Origin: Solirubrobacterales bacterium
Lineage (GTDB): Bacteria; Actinomycetota; Thermoleophilia; Solirubrobacterales; 70-9
DNA: 64,000 nt
Assembly (NCBI GenBank): GCA_023958085.1
Contig: JAMLGI010000003.1
Location: forward strand, 1 to 64,000
Direction: 5' to 3'
Shown: one piece after another, positions 15,853 to 26,300 of the stretch
Layout of the letters: each line of letters starts with the position of its first letter
Position numbering within the stretch: position 1 is the stretch's first letter
Translations under genes and position numbers: made by a program
Notes under the pieces: generated by a model
The model's input: the letters and a program-made list of their open reading frames with translations, nothing else
Databases searched by the model: none
What the model was told of the DNA's origin: nothing

Positions 15853-18800
15853 ATGCGAGATACCAGGGTCTTCGCGAGGTTCACCGGCAGGTGGACATCG
15901 TCGGCCATGCTGGTTGCATTTCTGGTTGTTGGTGCGGTATTGATCGGATTCTCGTCCCCGGCAGACGCCGCGGACCCGGTCGTCAATCCCGGTTCCAACT
16001 TCAAGGCCACGGTCAGCGGCGGCCAGCTCAAGGTGAACACCAAGCTCGATCTGGACGTCGGGACGATGAGTCCGGCCCCGCGGATCGATGACATCACGGT
16101 CGATGCCAACGGCAACCTGTCCGCAGCCGCGACCAGTTTCGTGTTCCCGCAGCAGGTGATGCAGGTGGACACGCCGATCGGCAGCAAGGACATCTTCATC
16201 AACATCCGGGCCAAGGATCCGATCACCGGCACGATCGACCCCGAGACGGGCGAGGTCCACATCAACACCTCGCTGACGATCCAGCTGACTAGCAACGACA
16301 ACATCGTCGCGCTGGGCAACAACTGTTACGTCGGCAGCCCATCCAGCCCGATCCCGTTCAGCGCGACCGCCCTGCCGGACGACAGCAAGGGTATCCACTA
16401 CGACCAGTACAGCGGCGAGACCACGGTGGTCGACGACACGATCGCGATCCCGGCCGCCAGCGGCTGCCCGACCATCCTCGGCAACAACGTCAACGACATC
16501 GTAAACAGCGAGCTCGGCCTGCCCTCGGCCTCCGGCCAGAACGTGGTCCGGTTCGCCCTGCGGTTCAATCCGGCTCCACACGGCCCCACCTGGATCGACC
16601 CGAACGGGCCCGGGCACATTGACCCGGTGATCGTCAACGACACCAAGGTCCAGACCAAGCCCGGTCTTGAGCAGCGCTCCTGGCTGGAGAGCTTCGCGAT
16701 CAGCAACGGCACCACCGCCGGCCGCAACGGCAACACGGTCAGGGTCTCGCTGCTGGTCAAGCACGACCCCGGTCGCAGCGTCACCGGACTGAAGATCGAC
16801 GACGACTGGAACGGAAGCGAGGACTCGACCGCCAAGCCGGTCAAGCCCGTGACCACCCAGCAGCCGGTGGTGCAGGGTGGTTTCAACTACTCCCGGGTCA
16901 GCTTCTCGTACCTGGCTCCGCAGGCGGGGATGAACATCGCCTGTGATCCGAACATTTTCGCCGCCGTCGGTGACATGAGCGTCACCCGGGACATCAGCGT
17001 CCGCGCGGTGCTCGATGACGCCACCGAGTCCGAGGCCTCGGCCACCAAGGTCCGGATCGTGCGGGAAGACTGCAACAACCACCGGGACATCCCGATGATC
17101 TACGACCAGGTCCAGAACACCCCGACCCCGGTCGGTGGATTCAAGCCCGGCGACACGATCAACTTCGGCTTCAAAGGCGACGACACCGACGGCAACACGG
17201 CCACCTACTCGAACCGGTTCGCGGGGTTCAACTACCGGTTCCGCAACCTGGATACGGGACAGATCGCCGGAGCCGGCGCCTACTGCGCCCCCGGCAATGA
17301 CAACCAGGACGGGGTCGCACAGTCGGTCAACAGTGGCAACGCCACGGCACCCGCCCGCGGACGCTGGGTGATGGAAGCCGAACTCCTCAGCCGGCCGTAC
17401 CCGCTGGGCAATGGATGCATCTTCGAGAGCAACCCGGATGACGGCGGCTGGGGCGACGGCAGCCGCCACTGGCTCTGGATCGGTGCGATCGACGTGAACT
17501 CGCCCCAGGAATCGGGTGGTGATTTCAGTCCCAGCGTGACCCTCAACGTTCCGGCCCGTCCGGGCGTGGATGGATCACTCCCGGTTTCGGTGGCGACCAG
17601 CGACAGCTTCGACGCCCTGGCCGGCGGCAAGACATCGTGGATCGAGTGGGACCTCGACGGCGACAATCTGAACGGTGTCGACGGCTTCGAGACCGCCCGC
17701 CTTGGCGACAGCCGGACCGGGATGAGCCCGGGCCAGAACCAGATCCTGCTCGACACCTCGGCCAAGTCACCCGGGATCTACCCGGTGCGGGTCAGGGTCG
17801 GGGACAACGGTGCGCTGGGCGGGGCCGACGACATCCGCCGCACCACCGTCTCGGACACCAAGAGCTACATGGTCAACACCCCGCCGACCGCCCAGGACCT
17901 GTCGGTGACCACCGAGTACGGCAAGTCGGTCGCGACTCCACTGGTTGCGGGTGACACGAACGCGGACAACTCCCATGATCCGCTGACCTGGTCGCTGGTG
18001 AACCCGCCGGCCCACGGCTACCTGGCCGGGGAGTGGCCGAACCGGTCGTACCACCCGGATGGTGGCTTCTCCGGACCAGACAGCTTCACCTACCGGGTGA
18101 ACGACGGCTTCGGCGGCAGCGCCACGGCCACGGTCAGCATCACTGTCCAGGCCAAGCCGGCCGACCCGGTCGATCCGGAGCCCGACCCCGACAATCCGAA
18201 GCGGGACCACCTCGAGGCAGCCTTCCCCGAGGGACGGATGAACCTGAACGAGGCGGGCGGCCCCTCAACCTCCGGGATCAAGGTGGTCGACTCGGCGATC
18301 AACGACGCGCCGGTCACCTTCAAGACCGAGTACTGGAACAGCCAGACCGGTGAGATCAACGCTCCGGCGTCCGACTTCAGCTTCCCGTCGAAGTCGGTCC
18401 AGTTGAGCGTCACCGAGCCGATCCCGCTCGATCTCGACGTGAAGATCGAGTTCGGAGCGCTCGGAAACATCACCGGCAACTACAACCAGACCACCGGGGC
18501 GATGAGGCTCAACCTCAACGCTCACGCCCTGATCACAATCACCGCCGGGGGTGGAAACATCCAGGTGATGACCTGTGATGTGACCCCGATCCCGCTCAGT
18601 TTCATCTCGAACGGGGCGGATCTGGTCGATCCGGGCGAGACCGGAAAGCGCCCGCCGAAGAACTGGAAGGCGGCTGCCTTCTCACCGCCGGCCCGGGACG
18701 GCGCGGTCACCTCGCTCTGGAACTCGCTGCCGGCCTCAACCCCGCTCAGCGAGCCCCTGAAGCCGACCGCGAGCTGCGGCGGCACCCTGGACGCGATGAT

Positions 18801-19275
18801 CGGCGGCAAGGGCGGCTTCTGGCTCGGAGGCAAGGTCAAGGTGGCCGGCACCACCGGCCCGGGCAAGACCCCGCAGCCGACCGCCAGCACCGCCGTGTTC
18901 GACGGCAAGCGGCTGCATGTACGGCTCAAGTGCGGGCCGCAGTACCGCCCGAGCTGCAACATGACCGCGGCCCCGGTGACCGGCAAGGACCGCAAGGTCA
19001 AGAAGGTCCGCAAGGGCAGGAAGACCGTGAAGGTCATCAAGGGCAAGCCGATGGCCAAACCGCTCCGGAAGAAGATCAAGGCCGGCAAGTGGATCAAGGT
19101 CACCTTCCTGATCAAGCCGAAGTACCGGGCGAAGGTCAGGGCGATGTCGAAAAAGAAGAGCAAGCAGCTCTACGTCCAGCAGAAGATCCGCTCGAAGAAG
19201 ATCGGCAGGAAGAAGTTCAAGGGCAAGAAGCCCCGGATCGTCTACCACCGGTACAAGGTGCGATCCGCCGGCTGA
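15853..19275 (+). CDS. Secreted multidomain protein A1 (beta-sandwich, PKD-like, Big_9, Lys-rich tail)
   Basis: A 1140-aa exported protein. The signal peptide covers about 1-39 (hydrophobic core 18-33, cleavage near ADA/A). A beta-rich domain at about 45-235 contains a CysxxGSP and paired Cys. Ig-like segments follow, then a PKD-like part with WDLDGD near 596, and a Big_9/cadherin-like domain at about 675-766. A second domain at about 784-1000 resembles the N-terminal one. Residues 1013-1140 form a Lys/Arg-rich module (FDGKRLHVRLKCG to YHRYKVRSAG) with a Cys pair. There is no LPXTG or SLH anchor. The ATG at 15853 follows GGGGGAAAG. First of three tandem paralogues, with its own terminator. 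Function unknown; surface adhesin or structural protein is inferred. Confidence 0.85.
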   Translation: MRDTRVFARFTGRWTSSAMLVAFLVVGAVLIGFSSPADAADPVVNPGSNFKATVSGGQLKVNTKLDLDVGTMSPAPRIDDITVDANGNLSAAATSFVFPQQVMQVDTPIGSKDIFINIRAKDPITGTIDPETGEVHINTSLTIQLTSNDNIVALGNNCYVGSPSSPIPFSATALPDDSKGIHYDQYSGETTVVDDTIAIPAASGCPTILGNNVNDIVNSELGLPSASGQNVVRFALRFNPAPHGPTWIDPNGPGHIDPVIVNDTKVQTKPGLEQRSWLESFAISNGTTAGRNGNTVRVSLLVKHDPGRSVTGLKIDDDWNGSEDSTAKPVKPVTTQQPVVQGGFNYSRVSFSYLAPQAGMNIACDPNIFAAVGDMSVTRDISVRAVLDDATESEASATKVRIVREDCNNHRDIPMIYDQVQNTPTPVGGFKPGDTINFGFKGDDTDGNTATYSNRFAGFNYRFRNLDTGQIAGAGAYCAPGNDNQDGVAQSVNSGNATAPARGRWVMEAELLSRPYPLGNGCIFESNPDDGGWGDGSRHWLWIGAIDVNSPQESGGDFSPSVTLNVPARPGVDGSLPVSVATSDSFDALAGGKTSWIEWDLDGDNLNGVDGFETARLGDSRTGMSPGQNQILLDTSAKSPGIYPVRVRVGDNGALGGADDIRRTTVSDTKSYMVNTPPTAQDLSVTTEYGKSVATPLVAGDTNADNSHDPLTWSLVNPPAHGYLAGEWPNRSYHPDGGFSGPDSFTYRVNDGFGGSATATVSITVQAKPADPVDPEPDPDNPKRDHLEAAFPEGRMNLNEAGGPSTSGIKVVDSAINDAPVTFKTEYWNSQTGEINAPASDFSFPSKSVQLSVTEPIPLDLDVKIEFGALGNITGNYNQTTGAMRLNLNAHALITITAGGGNIQVMTCDVTPIPLSFISNGADLVDPGETGKRPPKNWKAAAFSPPARDGAVTSLWNSLPASTPLSEPLKPTASCGGTLDAMIGGKGGFWLGGKVKVAGTTGPGKTPQPTASTAVFDGKRLHVRLKCGPQYRPSCNMTAAPVTGKDRKVKKVRKGRKTVKVIKGKPMAKPLRKKIKAGKWIKVTFLIKPKYRAKVRAMSKKKSKQLYVQQKIRSKKIGRKKFKGKKPRIVYHRYKVRSAG

Positions 19276-19295
19276 GCCCAACCGCCAGGACCCAC

Positions 19296-19328
19296 GAGAA
19301 AGGCCCCTCCACGGGGCCTTTCTCTTTG
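19296..19328 (+). terminator. Rho-independent terminator of A1
   Basis: A 12-bp perfect stem GAGAAAGGCCCC/GGGGCCTTTCTC with a 5-base TCCAC loop, followed by TTTGG. It lies 20 bases after the A1 stop. The same hairpin follows A2 and A3. Confidence 0.85.
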
Positions 19329-19468
19329 GTCGGGCGCCGGGACGTGCGTCCGACGGGGCCTCGGGTCCGGGTCGGGAACGGGACGATCTTCCCCGGTGAA
19401 ATGTGATCTCGTCACAGTTGAATGCGATACGACATCGATTCATGTAACATAGTCCGCCTCAAATTTTC

Positions 19469-19480
19469 CGCAACTTTTCT
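19469..19480 (+). promoter_or_regulatory. Conserved upstream element CGCAACTTTTCT (A2)
   Basis: Second copy of the shared upstream word, about 95 bases before the A2 ATG. The 299-bp gap between A1 and A2 otherwise holds the A1 terminator and an AT-richer stretch around 19420-19475. That stretch includes TAACAT, but no well-spaced -35 box is seen. Confidence 0.35.
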
Positions 19481-19574
19481 GTACCCCGGTGTTTGGACGT
19501 TGGAGTACTTGGGAAAGCGGGACGGGGAGCCGGTCTCCTCGCGACAACAACGTTACGAGAGGATCGACTGTTTC

Positions 19575-22500
19575 ATGGATGACACCAGGACCCTTGCGCG
19601 CTTTTCGGCCTTCACAGGCCCGCTGGCCGCGCTGATCGCCCTGTTTCTGATCGGGATCGCCACGCTGGCCTCGGCCTCCGCGGCCGACGCGGCCGTGGTC
19701 GCCAACCCGGACAAGAGCCCCTTCAAGGCCACCATCGGTGGTGGCCAGCTCAAGGTGAACACCAAGCTCGACATGGACATCGGCACGATGAGCCCCTCCC
19801 CGACCCTCGAGAACGTGATCCTCGACGCGGACGGCAACCTCTCCGCCCCGGCCGCGGGGCTCAAGTTCCCGAAGCAGGTGATGCAGGTAAGCACCCCGGT
19901 CGGCACCAAGGACATCTTCATCGACATCCGGGCAAACGACCCGATCACCGGCACTCTCGACCCGAGCACCGGTGAGGTTCACATCAACACCAACCTGGTG
20001 ATCCAGCTGACCAGCAACGATTCGATCGTGGCCCTCGGCAGCAACTGCTACGTCGGCAGTCCATCCAACCCGATTCCGTTCCATGCCTCGGCCCTGCCGG
20101 ACGACAGCAAGGGAGTCCACTACGACCAGTACACCGCCGAAGCCACGGTGGTGGACGACACCCTCACGATCCCGGCCGCTTCCGGCTGCCCGACCATCCT
20201 CGGCAACAACGTCAACACGATCGTCAACGGGGAACTGAACCTGCCCTCGGCCTCCGGACAGAACGTGGTCCGGCTGGCGATGCGCTTCAGGCAGCAGGCT
20301 CCCCGAGGCGAGAACTGGGTGGACCCGAACGGCCCCGGGCACATCGATCCGGTGATCGTCAACGACCAGACCGTGAACATCCCCGGGATCGGAGACATGC
20401 GTTCCTGGCTGGAGAGCTTCACGCTCACCGACACATCGATGCGCGCCGGCGGCAACACCCTGCGACTCTCGCTGCTGGTCCAGCACGATCCGGGACTCAC
20501 GGTCACCGGAATCAAGCTGGACGACGACTGGAACTCAAGCGAGGATTCGGACAGCAAGGGCATCAAGTCGGTGACCGCCCAGCAGCCGGTGGTCCACGAC
20601 GGCTACAACTACTCCCGGGTCACCTGGGAGGGCATCGTGAATCACTCCACCATGGGTGTTTCCGGCATGTGGCGCCTGGCCGATGTCAGCGTCCGGGCCG
20701 TTCTCAGCGACAACTCCCAGACCGAGGCCTCCAGCTCGAAGATCGGGCTGACCCGAGGCCAGGACGGGGAGCTCTTCGGGACAAACGACGCACCCTCGAT
20801 CTACGCCTGGGCCCCCCAGTCCGACACGGCGGTCACCCCCGGCACCAACGTCACCTTCAAGTTCACCGGCGACGACGCCGACGGTGGGCTGATCTCACCG
20901 CGGGACTTCGGCGGTGTCTACTGGCGCTGGCGGAACGTCGACACCGGATCGGTGACCGGCACCACCAAGCGCTGCGTCGGCGGCAACCAGGACAACGCCC
21001 AGCAGACCCTCACCCTCCCGGCCCCGAACCGGGGACGCTGGGTGCTGGAAGCTTCGCTTGCGAACACCGACAACAGCTGCAACTACATCGAGTTCCCCGG
21101 CCTCTACTTCTACCTCGGGGCGATCGATGTGAACTCTCCGCAGGAGCTGAGTGGCGACAACAGTCCGGCGGTCACCCTGAACGTCCCTGCCCGTCCCGAG
21201 GTGGACGGCTCACTTCCGATCTCGGTGATCACCAGCGATCCGTTCGACTCCAATCCCGGCCCGCTGGCGCGGCCAGGCAGGGTCCAGTCGATCGAGTGGG
21301 ATCTCGACGGCGATGCGACGAACACCCCGGCGGCGCCAGACGGCTTCGAGGAAGTCCGTCTCGGCGATTGGCGCACCGGCATGGGTCCGGGCCAGAAGCA
21401 GGTACTGCTCGACACCTCGAACCTCGCCCCCGGGATCTACCCGGTCCGGGTCAGGGCCGGTGACAATGGGGCGCTCGGCGGAGCCGACAACATCCGCCGG
21501 ACCACCATCGACAGTGGCAGCTACATGGTCAACACCCCGCCGGTCACCCAGAACGAGCAGGTGACGACCGACACTCGGACCGCGGTCCCGGTAACGGTCA
21601 CGGCCAGCGACACCAACGCCGACAACTCGCACGACCCGCTGACCTGGTCGCTCAAGACCGCGCCGGACCACGGGTTCGTGTCCGGCAACTGGCCGAGCGT
21701 GACCTACCACCCGGACGGCTCGTTCGTCGGAACCGACTCGTTTGAGTTCCAGGTGAGCGACGGCTTCGGCGGTATCGCCACCGGCACGGTCGAGGTCACG
21801 GTCGAGCAGCGGCACTTCATGCTCAGCGTGAACCGAGCCGGTGAAGGTGACGGCCGGGTGACCTCAAGCCCGGCCGGCATTGACTGCGGCCAGAGCTGCC
21901 AGGCCGAGTACAGCTCCTCTGACACGGTCACCCTGACTGCGATCGAGGGCAACAACTCGACCTTCACCGGCTGGTCCGGCGGGGGCTGCACCGGTACCGG
22001 CACCTGCGATGTGGCGATGGACCAGGCCAGAGCGGTAACCGCCACCTTCGACCGTGCCGGCCCGACCGGTCCCGGCTACCTGCGGGTTGCGTTCGAGGAG
22101 GGCCGGATGAACCTGAACGAAAATGCCGGACCTTCCACCTCGGGCGTCAAGGTGGTGGACTCCACCGTCCCGGACGTCCCGGTCGTCTTCCGGACCGACA
22201 GCTGGGACCGTGACACCGGTGCGATCAACGCTCCGGCCAGTGGACTCGTCTTCCCGGCGAAGACGCTGCAACTGAACGCCGGCGGGTTCGATGTGGACGC
22301 GAAGATCGAGTTCAGCGCCCTCGGAAACATCACCGGCAATTACAACCAGGGAAGCGGTGCGCTCAACCTCGACATGAACGTCCGGGTCCGGATCACGGTC
22401 ACCGTGCCGGCGCTCGGCGGACTCGAAGCACTGAAGTGCGACGTAACCCCGATCCCACTGCAGCTCTCAACCGGGGGTTCGCCCCTGGTCGATCCGGGCG

Positions 22501-23186
22501 AGGGAGCGCCGATCAACCGGCCGGCCCACAACTGGGAGGCCGCCCTCTTCCAGGCTCAGGGCAACAACCCGCCGGAAGGCGCGGTAACCAACCTGTGGAA
22601 CTCGCTGCCGGCCTCAACCGCGATCAACCAGGCGCTCCCGGATGTGGCCACCTGCGCCGACACTCTGGATCCGATGCTCGGCGGCAAGGGCGGGCTCTGG
22701 CTCGGCGGGAAGGTGACGTTCGACGCCACCGAAGAACCGGTTGGACCCACCGGCCCGACCGGCCCCACCGGCCCGACGAGTCCGACCGGCCCGACCGGTC
22801 CGCCGGTTCAGCCGGTTGATCCGGGCAAGCTGGTCACCAACACGACCGGTGTGTTCGACGGCAAGCGGCTCCACATCCGGCTCAAGTGCGGACCGCAGTA
22901 CCGGCCGAGCTGCAACATGAGTGCGGTACCGGTGACCAGGAAGGGCAAGAAGGGCAAGCCGATGGCCAAACCGCTCCGCAAGAAAATCAAGGCCGGCAAG
23001 TGGATCAAGGTCACCTTCCTGATCAAGCCGAAATACCGGGCGACACTCACCGCGATGTCGAAAAAGAAGAGCAAACAGCTCTACGTCCAGCAGAAGGTGA
23101 AGTCGAAGAAGCTCGGACGGAAGAAGTTCAAGGGCAAGAAACCGCGGATCGTCTACCACCGCTACAAGGTGCGCTCCACCGGCTGA
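19575..23186 (+). CDS. Secreted multidomain protein A2 (as A1, with an InlB-like repeat and GPT linker)
   Basis: A 1203-aa paralogue of A1. Signal peptide about 1-38 (ASAADAA cleavage region), N-terminal beta domain, Ig/PKD-like centre (WDLDGD near 572) and Big_9 domain about 652-743. Unlike A1 and A3, a divergent InlB-type repeat (about 745-830; GRVTSSPAGIDCG, then FTGWSGGGC) is inserted before the second beta domain (833-1052). A collagen-like Gly-Pro-Thr linker (1057-1078) then leads to the Lys-rich module 1091-1203, where the variable basic stretch after PVT is shorter. The ATG at 19575 is chosen from the signal peptide and alignment with A1; GAGAGGA lies 12 bases upstream. Function unknown. 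Confidence 0.85.
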   Translation: MDDTRTLARFSAFTGPLAALIALFLIGIATLASASAADAAVVANPDKSPFKATIGGGQLKVNTKLDMDIGTMSPSPTLENVILDADGNLSAPAAGLKFPKQVMQVSTPVGTKDIFIDIRANDPITGTLDPSTGEVHINTNLVIQLTSNDSIVALGSNCYVGSPSNPIPFHASALPDDSKGVHYDQYTAEATVVDDTLTIPAASGCPTILGNNVNTIVNGELNLPSASGQNVVRLAMRFRQQAPRGENWVDPNGPGHIDPVIVNDQTVNIPGIGDMRSWLESFTLTDTSMRAGGNTLRLSLLVQHDPGLTVTGIKLDDDWNSSEDSDSKGIKSVTAQQPVVHDGYNYSRVTWEGIVNHSTMGVSGMWRLADVSVRAVLSDNSQTEASSSKIGLTRGQDGELFGTNDAPSIYAWAPQSDTAVTPGTNVTFKFTGDDADGGLISPRDFGGVYWRWRNVDTGSVTGTTKRCVGGNQDNAQQTLTLPAPNRGRWVLEASLANTDNSCNYIEFPGLYFYLGAIDVNSPQELSGDNSPAVTLNVPARPEVDGSLPISVITSDPFDSNPGPLARPGRVQSIEWDLDGDATNTPAAPDGFEEVRLGDWRTGMGPGQKQVLLDTSNLAPGIYPVRVRAGDNGALGGADNIRRTTIDSGSYMVNTPPVTQNEQVTTDTRTAVPVTVTASDTNADNSHDPLTWSLKTAPDHGFVSGNWPSVTYHPDGSFVGTDSFEFQVSDGFGGIATGTVEVTVEQRHFMLSVNRAGEGDGRVTSSPAGIDCGQSCQAEYSSSDTVTLTAIEGNNSTFTGWSGGGCTGTGTCDVAMDQARAVTATFDRAGPTGPGYLRVAFEEGRMNLNENAGPSTSGVKVVDSTVPDVPVVFRTDSWDRDTGAINAPASGLVFPAKTLQLNAGGFDVDAKIEFSALGNITGNYNQGSGALNLDMNVRVRITVTVPALGGLEALKCDVTPIPLQLSTGGSPLVDPGEGAPINRPAHNWEAALFQAQGNNPPEGAVTNLWNSLPASTAINQALPDVATCADTLDPMLGGKGGLWLGGKVTFDATEEPVGPTGPTGPTGPTSPTGPTGPPVQPVDPGKLVTNTTGVFDGKRLHIRLKCGPQYRPSCNMSAVPVTRKGKKGKPMAKPLRKKIKAGKWIKVTFLIKPKYRATLTAMSKKKSKQLYVQQKVKSKKLGRKKFKGKKPRIVYHRYKVRSTG
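22743..22808 (+). repeat. Gly-Pro-Thr collagen-like linker in A2
   Basis: Encodes four GPT triplets, one SPT, one GPT and GPPV. The same 22-residue string, with SPT at the same place, is encoded in protein B2 at 59108-59173, with different synonymous codons. Confidence 0.9.
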
Positions 23187-23203
23187 CCCGAACCGGCATG
23201 ACC

Positions 23204-23238
23204 AACGAGAAAGGCCCCTCCACGGGGCCTTTCTCGTT
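23204..23238 (+). terminator. Rho-independent terminator of A2
   Basis: A 15-bp perfect stem beginning AACGAGAAAGGCCCC with a TCCAC loop. It is the same hairpin as after A1 and A3; the preceding 20 bases also match the A3 copy. Confidence 0.85.
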
Positions 23239-23266
23239 CACGGGATGCGGCACCGTTCCGGCAAAA

Positions 23267-23278
23267 CGCAACTTTTCT
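23267..23278 (+). promoter_or_regulatory. Conserved upstream element CGCAACTTTTCT (A3)
   Basis: Third copy of the shared word, about 105 bases before the A3 ATG. Here CAACTT is followed, after 17 bases, by TACATT, which could be a -10 box; the other two copies do not keep that spacing. Confidence 0.35.
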
Positions 23279-23382
23279 CCGGTGCATCGGTTACATTCAC
23301 ATTGGACCGGAAACATTCCGGTACGGGAGAAGTCCAGCTCCTGACAGGACGTTACGGAAGGGACACTGGAGGGTTGTTTGAG

Positions 23383-26300
23383 ATGAACGGTCAGCGACGG
23401 ATCGCGGCCCGGGGGCCACGCATTGCAATGCTCATCCTGATTCTGGCGGGATTCGCCGGGCTCGGGTTCACTTCTGCCGCCCAGGCGGACCTGGTGGCAA
23501 ACCCGGGAAACAGTTTCGCGGCAACGGTCACCGGGGGTGAACTCAAGGTGGGATCGGATCTCGATCCGATCGACGTCGCCGAGATGAGCCCGTCACCGCG
23601 ACTTCGGAATGTGACCGTCAACGCGGACGGCACTCTGACCGCGGCCCCCGAGGACTTCGTGTTCCCGCAGCTGACCCTCTCGATCGACACCCCGATCGGC
23701 AAGAAAGACATCTTCATCCAGCTCAGGGCGGCACAGCCGGTGACCGGCAGCATCGATCCGGTTACCGGGGCGACCGAGCTTCACACCGCGCTGACGATCC
23801 AGCTGACCAGCAACGACTCGCTGATCGCCCTCGGCAACAACTGCTATGTCGGCACTCCGTCGAACCCGATCCAGTTCAACGCATATGCGGCAGCGGATGA
23901 CAGCAAGGGCGTCCATTACGACCAGTACAGCGGTGAGGTCCAGCTGATCGAGGACACGCTCGAGATCCCCGCGGCGACCGGCTGTCCGACCATTCTCGGC
24001 CAGAACGTCAACGAGATCGCCAACACCCAGCTCGGCCTCCCCTCCCCGTCCGGCAACAACCTGATCCGGCTCGAGATGCGGTTCAAGGCCCCCACCCCGC
24101 ACTCCGAGGACTGGATCGATCCCGAAGGTCCGGGGCACATCGACCCGGTGATCGTCAACGACACCGAGGTCACCAACTCGAGCGGCACCTACCGCTCCTG
24201 GCTGGAGAGCCTCGCGATCACCAACAACACCAGGTACGACTCCTTTGACAACTTGCTCCAGGGCGTCACCTACCAGACCGGACGCAAGGGGAATACGGTC
24301 AGGATCTCGCTGCTGGTGAAGCATGATCCCGGCCGGTCCGTGACCGGACTGAAAATCGACGACGACTGGAACGCGACCGACGACTCGGACGGCGCCACGG
24401 CGAAGGTGGTGTCCTCGATTCAACCGGTCGTCCAGGGCGGTTTCAACTACTCGCGGATCACGTTTGACTATCTTGCCCCGACTGCGGGCATGGGGGTCAC
24501 CTGCCCGAACGCCGCCTCCGGCAACGGCCCCGGCACGAACCGACGGGTGACGAAGATCAGCGTCCGCGCCGTACTCGACAATGACACAGAGTCCAACTCA
24601 TCACAGTCGGACATCGCGATCAGCCGGGAGGACTGCGACGCGAGCAGACCGGACGGCGCGATGTTCTACGGCTGGGAGCCGCAGGTACCGGGACCGGTGA
24701 CTGCCGTGACCCCGGGAACACCCGTCACCTTCAAGTTCAGGGGAGTCGATACCGACACGATCGGGTCCCCGCTCGAGTTCGGCGGCTTCAACTTCCGTTT
24801 CCGTAACCTCGACACCGGCCAGGTCTCAAGCTTCCCGAATCCGACCTGCACGGCGTCGAACCAGGATGATCACGTTCAGACCCTGAACCTGAACGCCCCT
24901 GGCCGGGGACGCTGGGTGCTGGAGGGTGAACCGTTGAGCCATCCCGAAGGCCTGTTCGACCCCAAGAACTGCAGCCGCCGCGAGTTCGCGGACTACTGGT
25001 ACTGGATCGGGGCGATCGACGTGAACTCGCCCCAGGAGCTGAGCGGAACCTACAGCCCCGAGGTCACCCTGAACGTACCCGCCCGACCGGGTGTGGACGG
25101 CTCGCTACCGATCTCGGTCGAAACCCGGGACGCGCTGGACCTGAATCCCGGTCCGTCCGCAGCACAGGGCAAGACCCAACTGATCGAGTGGGATCTCGAT
25201 GGTGATGACACCAACGGGGTGGACGGTTTCGAGACGACCCGCCTTGGTGACAGCGAGACCGGCATGGGTCCGGGCCAGAACCAGAGGTTGATCGATACGT
25301 CGGAGATGGAGCCCGGGATCTATCCGGTACGGGTCCGGGTCGGTGACAATGGCGCCCTCGGTGCCGCTGACGAGATTCGCCGGACCACGGTTTCCGACAC
25401 GAAAACGTACATGGTCAACACGCCGCCGTCCGCAAACGGGCTTTCGGTGACAACCGATTACGGAAAGTCGGTGGCCACCCCGCTGGTCGCCGCCGACACG
25501 AACGCGGACAGTTCGCATGACCCGCTCACCTGGACCATGATCACCCCGCCGGCCCACGGCTACCTCGCCGGTGAGTGGCCGAACCGCGTCTTCCATCCGG
25601 ACAGCGGCTACTCGGGCCCGGACAGCTTCACCTACCGGGTGGATGACGGTTTCGGCGGGTCGGCAACGGCCACGGTCAGCATCACGGTCAAGGCGAAACC
25701 GGCCGATCCGGTTGACCCCGGACCCGATCCGGACAACCCGAAGCGGGATCACCTCAAAGCGTCCTTCCCGGAGGGCCGGATGAATCTGAACGAAGCAGGC
25801 GGCCCCTCCACATCCGGAGTGAAGGTCGTGGATTCAGCGGTGCCGGACCCACCGGTCGTCTTCGAGACCGACCACTGGAACAAGACGACCGGTGAGATCA
25901 ACGCTCCCGCCACCGATCTGAAGTTCCCGTCGAAATCGGTTCAGATGAGCGTAACCGATCCGATTCCGCTTGATCTCGATGTGAAGATCGAGTTCGGCGC
26001 AATCGGCAACATCACCGGAAACTACAGTCAGTCGACCGGGGCGATGAAGCTGAACTTCAACGCCCACGCCCTGATCACAATCACCGCCGGTGGCGGCAAC
26101 CTCCGGGTGATGACCTGTGATGTGACCCCGATTCCGCTGGCTTTCAGCTCCGCCGGAGCCGATCTGGTCGACCCGGGTGAAACCGGCAAGCGCCCGGCAA
26201 GGAACTGGAAGGCAAAGGCGTTCTCACCACCCTCCCGTGACGGGGCGATCACCAGCCTCTGGAACTCGCTGCCCGCCTCAAAGGGAATCAGCGAACCGAT

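Noticed and set aside
22743-22808. True collagen-like protein
   Set aside because: Only about seven Gly-x-x triplets occur, which is too short for a stable triple helix; it is a linker.
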